NCBI GenBank assembly: GCA_014155875.1 | Contig: JACEFZ010028299.1 | Span: forward strand, 124,001-188,000 | Direction of reading: 5' to 3' | DNA: 64,000 nt | Source: Cepaea nemoralis | Lineage: Eukaryota; Mollusca; Gastropoda; Stylommatophora; Helicidae | Shown: piece after piece, positions 50,800-60,955 of the stretch | How the letters are laid out: each line of letters starts with the position of its first letter | Numbering within the stretch: position 1 is the stretch's first letter | The notes under the pieces: generated by a model | The model's input: the letters and a program-made list of their open reading frames with translations, nothing else | The model's database searches: none | Told to the model about the DNA's origin: nothing | Position numbers and translations under genes: made by a program

Positions 50800-51400
50800 C
50801 TACACAGATGTGCTGAATTGTGACCAGTGACATCCTAATACTCCCCTGCACAGATGTACTGAATTGTGACCAGTGACATCCTAATACTCCCCTGCACAGA
50901 TGTGCTGAATCATGACCAGTTACACCCCTACATGTGCTGAATCGTGACCAGTGACATCCTAGTACACCCCTACACAGATGTGCTGAATCGTGACCAGTGA
51001 CATCCTAAAACGCCCCTACACAGATGTGCTGAATCATGACCAGTTACACCCCTACACAGATGTGCTGAATCGTGACCAGTGACATCCTAGTACACCCCTA
51101 CACAGATGTGCTGAATCGTGACCAGTGACATCCTAGTACACCCCTACACAGATGTGCTGAATCGTGACCAGTGACATCCTAGTACACCCCTACACAGATG
51201 TGCTGAATCGTGACCAGTGACATCCTAGTTACACCCCAACACAGATGTGCTGAATCGTGACCAGTGACATCCTAAAACGCCTCTCTACAGATGTGCTGAA
51301 CCGTGACCAGTGACACCCTACAACCCCCCCCCCCCCCCCCCCCTTACACAGATGTGATGAACTGTGACTAGTGACATCCTAAAACGCCTCTCTAAGATGT
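50800..51400 (+). repeat. 46-bp minisatellite, ~13 units
   Basis: Unit GATGTGCTGAATCGTGACCA plus GTGACATCCTAGTACACCCC and TACACA. Some units lack part of the right half. A C-run lies at about 51326-51342. Confidence 0.92.
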
Positions 51401-51619
51401 GAAGATCCAATGCTGGTCTCACACACCTTGCAGGTTTCTTAGTTTGCATGGGCAAGGAGAGGTATGGTTTACTTGCAGAATGCTAAGACTCCCAGATGGA
51501 TAAGATGACCAATATCTAGACTCCGCAAGAAGTCAATTCATAAAGACAATTACACACATCAGGACCAAACAACTGTTGTTGTAAGAGATGAGCTGCTCTG
51601 GCAACCAGGTAGATCCAAC

Positions 51620-51775
51620 CTACGTCCCCACAGGAGATACATGGCAAAAGATACACCAGCATGGCATAAGTTAGTCCAGTGCCTATGTCCCAACAGGAGA
51701 TACATGGCAAAAGATACACTGGCATGGCACAAGTTAATCCAGTGCCTATGTCCCAACAAGAGATGCAAGGTAAAA
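51620..51775 (+). repeat. ~60-bp tandem repeat, three units
   Basis: Units share CAACAGGAGATACATGGCAA and AGTTAGTCCAGTGCCTATGT. Confidence 0.85.
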
Positions 51776-52084
51776 GAGGAAGAAGAAAATATATATTTTC
51801 TAGTGTAAGTCATAAAGCAAACATTGGAAGGACTGTGCAGAAAACAACATTGTCAACAAGATTCAAACTTATACTAGCTTCGTCCGATGTTGTGAAGCCA
51901 ATAACCCACATCGGAACCAAACAACTGTCATGGATAATGACCAGCTGTTCTGGGAAAAGTGTCAACCAGGTAAATTCAATTAGTGCACCTGGTTAGCAAG
52001 ATGATCTGTGTTCAATCCCCTCAGCAGTGAAAGGGTCATGTCCCCCCCCCCCTCCCCCACCAGTTCAGCTCTGAAGCAACCTCA

Positions 52085-52460
52085 TAAAATGAGCTGGCTC
52101 ATAAACATCTGGTGTGCTCATACCGGGGTAGCGGATTCAACCCCTACACTGGTTAGTTTGACTAAAATATTCTCGCCCTTGACTCAGGGACGTAAATTAC
52201 AAGTACTTCAGAAGTCAGGGTGGGTTCACCTAATCCACACTCAAAAATCAGTCCAGTAACTAGAAGTCGTACATGTAAGGACTACACTAGAGTTCAAAGC
52301 AAATGAATCCCCGGGAAGGTTAACCCGGTCAACAAATGCCCGCAGAAGTCGGATGTGTCGGCCTAGCGGCGCAAGAACGCAGCTCTGCTGTAAATAGGCA
52401 CAACGCAGTCACATCCAGAAAAAAAACTCCGGATGAACGCAGAAGAAGAAAATACCTCAA
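52085..52460 (+). mobile_element. composite SINE (SINE-A plus module), second full copy
   Basis: SINE-A part 52085-52305 (TAGCGGATTCAACCCCTACA, CCTTGACTCAGGGACGTAA, AGAGTTCAAAGC) runs directly into the module 52310-52460 (CCGGGAAGGTTAACCCGG to ATGAACGCAGAAGAAGAAAA). Head partly replaced; 51985-52035 holds another tRNA-like piece (CTGGTTAGCAAGATGATC). Confidence 0.75.
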
Positions 52461-52639
52461 CCTAATTAGGCTGCGGACTAGAATATGTGATGGTCCAACA
52501 CTTTACACCTGGCAGTCATGACATGTGACTACCTTGATCTAGTTTAAGATACACGTTCCCCAAAGATGAGCACTATGAGAAGATAAAGTCAGAAGTACAA
52601 GCACAAGCTATCATTGTGTTGTTTTATTATTTAAATGAA

Positions 52640-53840
52640 ATGTTCAGACAAAAACATATTGTAGCAGTTTGATGAAATCATTGAATGCACTAAATAAACT
52701 AATGACCAGTTTCTTGTAAGTCACTGAATGTACTTAATATAGTAATGTACAATTTCATGAATGTTAATGAATGCACTAAGAATAGTAACAAAGGTTCATC
52801 AAGTCACTACATGCACTGACCATAGTAACAGTTTCATCAATTCACTAAATACATTAATAAACAGTTTCATAAGCTCAATGAATGCATCAAATATAGTTTT
52901 TAAACAAAAAAGTTTCATTATCTCACTGAATATAGTAAGTTCCTCAAGTCACTAAATATAGCAACAGTTTCAGTCACTGACTGCACTAAATATATTAATT
53001 TCCATTAACTCACTGAATGCACTAAATATAGTAACTGTTTCATTAACCCACTGAATGCACTTCACTTAATATAGTAACTGTTTCATTAACCCACTGAATG
53101 CACTTCACTTAATATAGTAACAAACAATTTCATTAACTCACTGAATGCACTAAATATAGTAACAAACAGTTTCATTAACTAAAGTTCCATTAACTCACTA
53201 AATATATAACAGTTCCGTTAACTCACTGAATATATAAGTTTCAAGTCACTGAATGCTCTAAATATAGCAGAAAACAGTTTCATTAACTCACCGAATGCAC
53301 TACATATAGTAACAAACAGTTTCATAATTTCACTGAATATATAAGTTTCATTAACTCACTGAATGCACTAAATATAGTAGCAAACAGTTTCATTAACTCA
53401 CTGAATGCACTAAATATAGTAACAAACAGTTTCATTAACTCACTGAATATATCAGTTTCATCAAGTCACTGAATGCACTAAATGTAACAGTTTCATGAAC
53501 TCACCGAATGCACTACATACAGTAACAAACAGTTTCATTAATTCACTGAATGTACTAAATATAATAATAAAGTTCCATTAACTCACTAAATATATAACAG
53601 TTCCATTAACTCACTGAATATATGTTTCATCAAGACACTGAATGCACTAAATATAGTAATAAACAGTTGCATTAACTCGCTGAATATATGTTTCATCAAG
53701 TCACTGAATACTCTAAATATAGCAGAAAAGTTTCATCAAGTCACTGAATGCACTACATATAGTAATATACAGTTCCATTAACTCACTGAATATATAACAG
53801 TTTCATCAAGTCACTGAATGCACTAAAACAACCAACAAAT
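52640..53840 (+). repeat. degenerate ~42-bp satellite-like array
   Basis: About 28 units built from CAGTTTCATTAACTCACTGA, ATGCACTAAATATAGTAAC and AAA, many shortened by loss of either half. It is AT-rich and has no coding frame. Confidence 0.88.
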
Positions 53841-54120
53841 AAACAAACCGTCAAATGTCCTTTGTTTAAAAGTCTAAAATGATAGGCAAACTTAGACTTA
53901 AAATGTGTGATTAGACTGAAATTCGACACAGCACACAACTTCATGTACAGAACAGATTCATACAGGCTTTCAATATATCCTGATATTCCATGCTATGCAG
54001 TGTTGGTCACCATGTCTGTCCAGTCTTCTGTCTTTTTTTCAACTTTTCTTTTTCCAGTTGCTCGCTTTGAATTCCAAGCCAAGTTTATTCACATGTTTCC
54101 ACTTCTATTGCAGTGGACTA

Positions 54121-54561
54121 ACTTGCGAGTGCGTTAGCTTTCCCTATCACTAGTGTCCCTGACTTGCTTGTGTATTAGCTTTCCCTATCACTAGTGTCCC
54201 TGACTTGCGTGTGTGTTAGCTTTCCCTATCACTAGTGTCCCTGACTTGCGTGTGTGTTAGCTTTCCCTATTACTAGTGTCCCTGACTTGCATGTGTTAGC
54301 TTTCCCTATCACTAGTGTCCCTGACTTGCGTGTGTGTTAGCTTTCCCTATCACTAGTGTCCCTGACTTGTGTGTTAGCTTTCCCTATTACTAGTGTCCCT
54401 GACTTGCGTGTGTATTAGCTTTCCCTATCACTAGTGTCCCTAACTTGCGTGTGTGTTAGCTTTCCCTATTACTAGTGTCCCTAACTTGCGTGTGTGTTAG
54501 CTTTCCCTATTACTAGTGTCCCTAACTTGCGTGTGTGTTAGCTTTCCCTATTACTAGTGTC
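54121..54561 (-). repeat. 41-bp minisatellite derived from SINE-A
   Basis: Eleven units of TAGCTTTCCCTATCACTAGT, GTCCCTGACTTGCGTGTGTG and T. The TTAGCTTTCCCTATTA and GTGTCCCT pieces are the reverse of the SINE-A block GGGACACTGTTAATAGGGAA, and the last unit passes without break into the SINE-A copy at 54545. Confidence 0.88.
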
Positions 54562-54735
54562 CCTCACCATCAGGCGAACCCACTCTCAAGTACTTGTAAT
54601 TTGTGCCCCCAAGTCAAGAACGAAAAGTCAACATTTAGTCCAGCTGACAAGTGTAGGGGTTTAACCTGCCACATTGGCATCAGCACATTGGAGGTTTAAG
54701 AGCAATAGCTCTTATCCAATCAGCTATGCTAACAT
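54545..54735 (-). mobile_element. SINE-A copy
   Basis: CACCATCAGGCGAACCCACT, GTACTTGTAATTTGTGCCC and GTGTAGGGGTTTAACCTGCC (B-box side) in reverse sense. Source of the adjoining array. Confidence 0.8.
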
Positions 54736-54989
54736 ATTCCCTCCCTCCTCCCCGGTGGGCAAAAAGCCCTCAACAAACTCCCTTGAAGCCATCCTATGCT
54801 TTTAGCTCCGCCCATGTCCACCCCATATTTATATGTTTCTAATTTTCTTCTCTATGTGTCCTTGATCTTCCCTCTTCATCCGCTTGGTTCTCTCTATGAG
54901 CCATACATTCATCATGTGCCATGGCGATAAGCATGCATGGTCATGTTTTGTCATCTTACATGATCATCAGTCGTGGATCAGCTGTGTAT

Positions 54990-55405
54990 TTTTTTTTCGA
55001 CCATGCCATGTGGGTAATGCCTTTTTGTTCTTTTCCCCTCAATCTCTCCAGCTGTCAAAGTTCTCTAGTTTGTTTCTTCTCATAACGTGCCCAACAAATT
55101 TTGAGTGTCTGCATCAAATTTCTCCAATCAGTTTACAATTTTAATTTGCTTCTTGTAGGGCTTGCTCATTGGTTTTTGTCTGTCTGTACATGGCATTCTT
55201 AGCATTTTCCTCAGAAACCACATTTCCACTGCCATCAGATGTTTTTCAGATTGCTCCTTGTTCACATTTCACATCCATTCAAAAGTACAGGTTCTATGTA
55301 GCACTTCATTACTCTCTTTTTCTCATTACAATTGACATCTTTTTATTGATTAGCATGCTTTCCATTTTGCAAAAGGCTACCTTTGCCATAGCAATTCTTG
55401 TCCTA
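54990..55405 (-). mobile_element. LINE C-terminal remnant
   Basis: On the - strand: [20 protein letters not shown] and MRKRVMKCYIEPVLL, the same block as 22105-22230, followed by a decayed tail. Confidence 0.75.
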
Positions 55406-55639
55406 CCACATTACATGAATTGAATATGACACTGAAGTCTATAAGAGAGACAAAAGTATCTTCTAGTAATGACAATCAAAGAAAAGAAAATGGTTTATGT
55501 ACATGTAATGCTGTAGAGGGAAACACGATCACTACAGACATTGTTTGTCAGATAAAGTTCTGCAAGTACACCAGGCTAGGTCACCCTATGCCATGCGACT
55601 TACCACATGTTGTCGTTTTTCCATTACCTCTACCCCATT

Positions 55640-55880
55640 CGCCGGCTTCCTGGCCTAGAGGTTAGCAACTTTTCTCTGTAATCTCATATACTCTCTAAGT
55701 AACGTGACGACGGTGAGAATCAGCAGTGGTTCAAATAGCGTCTGTAATTTACGGGATATGTAAGCCGGCCGCTCAGAAAGCAATGGCAAACTACTGAGCG
55801 TAATCTTGCCAAGAAATCAACAATCAGCTGAAAAATGCTGATGTTGACAGCAATGTCCTGTAAAGGATATGCAAACATTT
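55640..55880 (+). mobile_element. SINE-C copy, left half of an inverted pair
   Basis: The clearest SINE-C here: tRNA-like head (CTGGCCTAGAGGTTAGCAA; B-box-like AGTGGTTCAAATAGC), core CGCTCAGAAAGCAATGGCAA, CTTGCCAAGAAATCAACAAT, tail TGTCCTGTAAAGGATATGCA. Confidence 0.8.
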
Positions 55881-55916
55881 TTTTTTCTACCTCATTCAAC
55901 CACAGAAGTTAAAAAG

Positions 55917-56150
55917 TTAGTTGCATATCCTTTACAGGACAGCACAGTCAGCATCAGCATATTTTCCTGTTGATTTCTTGGGATGTTTACGTTCAGTAGT
56001 TTGCCATTGCTTTCTGAATGACCAGCACCCATACCATTTCATAAAAAACAAACGCAGGGCGTTCTGCTGCCAAATCACCCTCAGCTGTGTTTCAAATGTG
56101 TATGTGGGATTATGAACTGCATCTGTAACCCCTTCACCAGCTCAACCTCA
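55917..56150 (-). mobile_element. SINE-C copy, right half of an inverted pair
   Basis: Starts with the tail AGTTGCATATCCTTTACAGG and runs back through the core to a head near 56150. It is separated from the left copy by only about 37 bp, tail to tail. Confidence 0.8.
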
Positions 56151-56162
56151 GAAGAGTTGTTA

Positions 56163-56920
56163 TACGAGGTGAGTCAATAAGTAAGTCACACAGTTTTGTG
56201 GGATGACAGGTAAATGTAGATGGTGTTTTCTACAGGTGTCATTAGGTGACAGCAACATCGAACTTTATATTCGTCAGGTGGCGCTAGAAGTCTCATGTGC
56301 ATGCGCATAAACAAAATGGCGACTGTACTTACGGAGTGTACAACCAAAGAGCAACATGCTGTTGAGCATTTCCTGTGGGCAAAAGGACTGCCTGCAAAGG
56401 ACATTCATAAGGAAATGGTTTCCTGTTTATACTGACAAATGTTTGTCCCGTAAAGCGGTGCATAGCTGGGTAGAAAAATTTTCAGTCCAGGATTGCTGAC
56501 GAGAGGAGTGTTGCTTCTTCATGACAATGCCAGACCGCATACGACTCGATTAACTCAGGAGAAAAGTAACCAACTAAGTTGAGAAGTTCTGGAACATCCA
56601 CCTTACAGCCCCAACTTAGCCCTTAGCGATTTCCACCCTTTTGGTCCACTGAAAACCCTCCATGGTGGGAGACATTTTGCAAATGACGCCGATGTTGAAT
56701 GTGAAGTGAAAACGTGGTTTAGAAAACAGAGCACGCAGTTCTATGCAGCCGGTTTGGGAGGACTGATAAAATTATGCGATAAGTGCATCAATGTTGGTGG
56801 AAATTATGTTGAGAAATAAAGGGACAATGTATGTATAAAAATAAACTAGTTTCAAATTGTCATATTTAGTTATTTTTCTACAACCATTTGTGACTTGCGT
56901 ATTGACTTCCTCTTGAAATT
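56163..56920 (+). mobile_element. mariner-like element with internal deletion
   Basis: Inverted ends GAGGTGAGTCAATAAGTAAG (left) and, reversed, GAGGAAGTCAATACGCAAGT (right). N-terminal transposase part near 56350-56480 (EHFLWAKGLPAKDIHKEM, KAVHSWVEKFS), then a jump to the C-terminal catalytic part (MTMPDRIRLD-like, HPPYSPNLALSDFHPFGPLK, QFYAAGLGGLIKLCDKCINV). The middle third, with the first catalytic Asp, is deleted. Right boundary uncertain by about 10 bp. Confidence 0.8.
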
Positions 56921-56989
56921 AGGATCCATCCCAGCCTCAGATTAATAATCCCGTGACTGAATCAGCCACATTTCAAATACAATTTAAAA

Positions 56990-57310
56990 AGGATTGTTGT
57001 CCATCAGAAGGGTAAGAGATCTCAGGGTCAGCCTCTACAATAACAAAGATGTGTGTAAGCGGGACGTGATTGATACAGGCATTAATAATGCACATTAGGA
57101 GCAAGTCGCAGCTGAACGTGTTGCATGGAGGGCAAACATCAGAAATGGAATAAAGACAAAGGAGAAAATTATTGCAGATAAGTTACACACCAAGCGTGTG
57201 AGACGTGCAAGATGGTGCAAATGACGTGTTCACATGCACCCACTGTGAACGGACATTTACAGCGTGAATTGCCTTATCAGTCACATTCGTTACTGCCACA
57301 GGTACAAGTT
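56990..57310 (+). mobile_element. LINE C-terminal scrap with zinc-finger-like end
   Basis: RVSDLRVSLYNNKDVCKRDV, AERVAWRANIRNGIKTKE and a decayed C-H-C-ER-F...LISHIRYCH end, like LINE C-termini that carry a single C2H2 finger. Confidence 0.6.
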
Positions 57311-57900
57311 ATTTATGCCTTTTTAAAGCACAAACTATCGTCTGTCAAGATGGCAAGGTGCCAATGGATATTGTTTATATGCTGAAATCAAGGGGAAGCC
57401 ACTATAACCCAAATATAAGCATACAAGCATCAGGCCGAATGGCTAGGACAATGGGCTCCCATATGGGGTAACCATGTTAGAGTCCTCGATAAGGTGATGG
57501 GTTTTTATTTCCAACCCTAGCCTGCACAGTTCGCGGCAAATGTACTAACCAGGCGGCCTAAATTCCTCAGGCTCGAAATCCCCTCCACCGCAAGGAACTC
57601 TAGGCAATAACGCCAGTTGACAGAGGATGTCACAAACGTGGATTGGAGTAGTGACTTGTCCAAAAACTTCCTGTCTGTGGACTCAATAAGTTGATACATA
57701 ATAAAACGCTGATGTTTTTACTATGTCTTTACTACCAGAGTCTCTTATTACTTTTATCCACCGTATTCTAGCTGCTACTCAAAATGTCTTTTGTGGCCAA
57801 ACCATCCAAATATTTATTTACCTCTGTCTTCTCTTTCATCATTTCCTGAGTTTGCCGGCTGTCAGTTTTTCAGTTTATATTTTCCTCACAACATGCCCAA
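57311..57900. other. spacer with tRNA-SINE-like piece
   Basis: 57428-57500 has CCGAATGGCTAGGACAATGG and a B-box-like TTAGAGTCCTCGATAAGG. 57720-57900 is weakly related to the LINE region at 55050 (CACAACATGCCCAACAAATC). Confidence 0.45.
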
Positions 57901-57904
57901 CAAA

Positions 57905-58215
57905 TCTTAACTATGTCCATACACATCTCAGCTTCCCCTCACCACCAACATACAACATCTATTGAACGTCTCAGCTTTTCCTCATCACCAACAAACACGT
58001 ATCTGAACATCCCAAACTTCCCCTCACCACATACATACAACATAAATGAACATCTCAGCTTCTCCTCACCATCAACATACATACAACATATATGAACATA
58101 TCTGCTTCCCCTCATCACCAATATATTTATAACATACATGAATGTCTCTGCTTCCCCTCACCACCAACATACAAGAACATCTCAGCTTTCCCTCACCACC
58201 AACATACAAGCCACC
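57905..58215 (+). repeat. ~38-bp minisatellite, about seven units
   Basis: Units share CATCTCAGCTTCCCCTCACC and ACCAACATACAACAT with length variation. Confidence 0.8.
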
Positions 58216-58575
58216 TGAATCTCTGCAGCCAAACTGTATTCAAACTTGAGTAAAGCTATAAAAGACAGAATTCTGTACAACCACTGCCACACAGATGGTA
58301 AAAACAAGCCTCAACATTGTTAAAGTACCACACGTTTTGAATAAAGAAACTGCCTACTTACACAGTATATTCAGAACATTTTAATTGCAATTGGACTCAT
58401 GAACATTAGTTGCTTGAATTAAAATTTACACAAAAATACACCTCTAGACAAAACTGGTGATTCATTGTAAAATCTCAGTTAAATTTACAGCAAATGGATA
58501 ACACAAGCGAAGACAGGTGATTGTATAAAACATGTTTTAAAAAACTCAAATTGAACCTGATATTACTTTAAGCTA
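58216..58575. other. NOLC1 3' flank
   Basis: AT-rich, no recognised feature. Confidence 0.5.
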
Positions 58576-58581
58576 TTTAAT
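58576..58581 (-). promoter_or_regulatory. NOLC1: candidate NOLC1 poly(A) signal ATTAAA
   Basis: Common variant of the poly(A) hexamer, 66 nt after the stop codon on the - strand. Confidence 0.4.
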
Positions 58582-58646
58582 GTATGTTGGTCGGCAGGTG
58601 TCATAATCCTCGACTGAGTTCGGCTAAAGTGGTGGAGGTTAAATGG

Positions 58647-58808
58647 CTAATCACTATCCTCAAACTTGATAGAGTGAACACCGGTATCGATCTGTCCGCC
58701 CCGGTAGCTGCCTCTCTTCTTCTTCGTCTTCTCATGTTTGAAACCTTTGCCTCGGGTCACAATAAGATCCTTACTGGCCTTTTCTCCCCAGGATCCCTTG
58801 GCTCCGAC
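58647..58808 (-). CDS. NOLC1: NOLC1 (Nopp140) terminal coding exon
   Basis: The - strand from 58808 gives 53 codons and TAG (58649-58647). The residues include [31 protein letters not shown] and SIKFEDSD. This is the SRP40/Nopp140 C-terminal domain, whose W-GE...[15 protein letters not shown]...SIKF pattern is nearly invariant in animals and yeast. A 3' splice site TTCATATAG|GTC precedes it, so it is a genuine last exon rather than a processed copy. NOLC1 is a nucleolar and Cajal-body phosphoprotein that chaperones snoRNPs. Its Ser-rich acidic/basic repeat region and N-terminal LisH part are not seen between here and 64000, so the preceding exon must lie beyond a more than 5-kb intron or has escaped me. 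It converges on CDK20. Confidence 0.92.
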   Translation of the reverse strand, partial: VGAKGSWGEKASKDLIVTRGKGFKHEKTKKKRGSYRGGQIDTGVHSIKFEDSD

Positions 58809-58829
58809 CTATATGAATAAGTGATTGGC

Positions 58830-59060
58830 ATAAAGATTAAACTGGGGCCTCAGATAATATGCTTGATACTAGGCAACATTGCTTAATTAACACTGAATGT
58901 GTGGGGAAGGAAGAAATGATGAGGAAGACAGCGGGAGGAAAGTTAAGACATGAAAACAGATATAGAATGTCAGATATGAGAGAGTGAATAGTAGGTTAGA
59001 TATCCTCTGGGAGAGTGAGTTTAAACTTAAATCATTTGCATTAATGTTTAAGTCATCTGA
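58830..59060. other. unassigned spacer in presumed NOLC1 intron
   Basis: No exon-like sequence is recognised. Confidence 0.4.
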
Positions 59061-59460
59061 ATCTTAAAGGACATCAAGTTATCCGAGTCCTGAAAAAGGC
59101 GTCTGTTCAGGGCATCCCATCCCATTAATGTTCTGTTCCTGTGCCAGCAAATACCACATAAAATGCTCCACACACATTGATGTATGAGGCAGCTGCCAGA
59201 ATGCCCACACAACAGTCTGCCACTAGAACTACAGTTCATCATCAATGAAAGCAATAGTCACAAGAAAACCAGCAGTTGTACTCATTACTGCATCAGGCAA
59301 GCCAGCGAGTTAAACAACCGGTCACCCAACATTTTTCTGCACATACAGTCCACAAGCACAAACCACCAAAAAAGCATTCCATATGAAATCCACAGCTGTG
59401 TCACACCAAGCACTCAACTCAGTAGATGGAAGACAGTTCTACAAGTCCTAATAAGGAAAA
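59060..59460. repeat. unclassified dispersed repeat, second copy
   Basis: Partner of 39590-40110 (GTTCCTGTGCCAGCAAATAC, CACATAAAATGCTCC, TACAGTTCATCATCAATG). Same orientation. Confidence 0.6.
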
Positions 59461-59644
59461 AACATAAGCGAACAAAGGCCAGAAGCAACACAGCACTCCA
59501 TGGCCTTCACGAATCACCATTCTATCCGTCATTGGAATGGAGGTCATCTTAGTAGTGAAATCGGCTGATGGTAAACTCAGTCTTGGAAGGTACTTGCAAA
59601 ACAATGTTATGAAGAAAGTTTTAGAATGATAACTGGTGTGGAGG

Positions 59645-59875
59645 TCAGCGTGACCGAATGGATAAGAACCTGTGTTAAACATCCAGTGTGTTTATGCCGA
59701 AATAAGGGGTTCAACCCCTACACCAGGATTAAAATGTTGACTTCTCATCCTTTGCAGCGTAAATTACAAGTACCTCTGAAGTCGTCTGATGGCAAGGGGG
59801 ACTTAATAGGGAAAGCTAAAAATCCAGTCCAGCACTAACATAGTGTGTATGGACTTCACTTGAGTTCATTAAAAA
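59645..59875 (+). mobile_element. SINE-A copy
   Basis: Good tRNA-like head: GTGACCGAATGGATAAGAAC (A-box) and GGGGTTCAACCCCTACACC (B-box), followed by the SINE-A body ending GGACTTCACTTGAGTTCA. No (GAA) module follows. Confidence 0.8.
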
Positions 59876-59935
59876 CACCATAAAAAGAAAACACACACAC
59901 ACACAAAAAGAGAAAGAAAGCTGGTACATCAATCA

Positions 59936-60410
59936 TGGTCAATGGTATTCATCACCGCAGCTATGACTGGAGGAACCCATGGTATTCATCACCGCAGCTA
60001 TGACTGGAGGAACACATGGTATTCATCACCACAGCTATGACTGGAAGAACACATGGTATTCATCACAGCAGCTATGACTGGAGGAACACATGGTATTCAT
60101 CATCACAGCTATGACTGGAGGAACACGTGGTATTCATCCCCGAAGCTATGACTGGAGGAACACATGGTATTCATCACCACAGCTATGACTGGAAGAACAC
60201 ATGGTATTCATCACAGCAGCTATGACTGGAGGAACACATGGTATTCATCATCACAGCTATGACTGGAGGAACACGTGGTATTCATCCCCGAAGCTATGAC
60301 TGGAGGAACACATGGTATTCATCATCACAGCTATGACTGGAGGAACACGTGGTATTCATCACCGCAGCTATGATTGGAGGAACACATGGTATTCATCACC
60401 GCAGCTATGA
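59936..60410 (+). repeat. 36-bp minisatellite, ~13 units
   Basis: Unit ATGGTATTCATCACCGCAGC plus TATGACTGGAGGAACAC. Variants (CACCACAG, CACAGCAG, CATCACAG, CCCCGAAG) recur in the same order, revealing a higher-order unit of about four repeats. Confidence 0.93.
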
Positions 60411-60955
60411 TGTTTGTCTATTTTGTACGCGGCCTTGATTTTTCCTGTGTTGTATCGAAGTGATTGTATTTTCCCAGTTTGTAACTCCTCTAGGCAACTC
60501 TTTAGCCCAATGCACTGGTAATCAGGTTGTCTGAGCCCCAAAAAGGGTTTGCATCTATTGGAGTGAAGCTGGTGTAGAGCCATTGATCCAGAAGTACCAT
60601 CTCCAAGGGAAATGTGCTGCAGAGATCTCCAATTTCAGAAACCAGTGGAGCATGCAAGACCGGTACCGGAACTTTGCATGGCAATCCTTTAACATTAGCC
60701 ACTGTGGGCCCAGCCTGTGCCCAGACCACACCATAAAGAGCCAACCTAAAGTCCTGGGCAGTGAGACCTAATGATGGTTCTGTAACTTCTGTGGTCCAGA
60801 ATGCGGGTGGATATCAAGTATTTCCAGGGCACACCAACATACTGATTTATCATCATCATCATCCAGTACCTTCATACTGAAGGTCGACTGATGAGTCTCC
60901 AAAACTGTTATGTCCAACATATACAGTGCTCTTAATATCAAGCACTTTGCAAAGT
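60411..60955. other. unassigned spacer
   Basis: No gene is recognised. A short CATCATCATCATC run at 60848-60862 is typical of the local LINE tails. Confidence 0.5.

Noticed and set aside
50800..53840. CRISPR-like regular repeats
   Set aside because: These are head-to-tail minisatellites without unique spacers, in a eukaryotic genome with introns.
58584..58820. 78-codon plus-strand frame at 58.6 kb
   Set aside because: It is the antisense shadow of the NOLC1 exon, whose minus-strand reading is strongly conserved.
60411..60760. Minus-strand frames just left of the big minisatellite as the missing upstream NOLC1 exons
   Set aside because: Neither the Ser/acidic repeats nor the conserved block that precedes the C-terminal domain is present.
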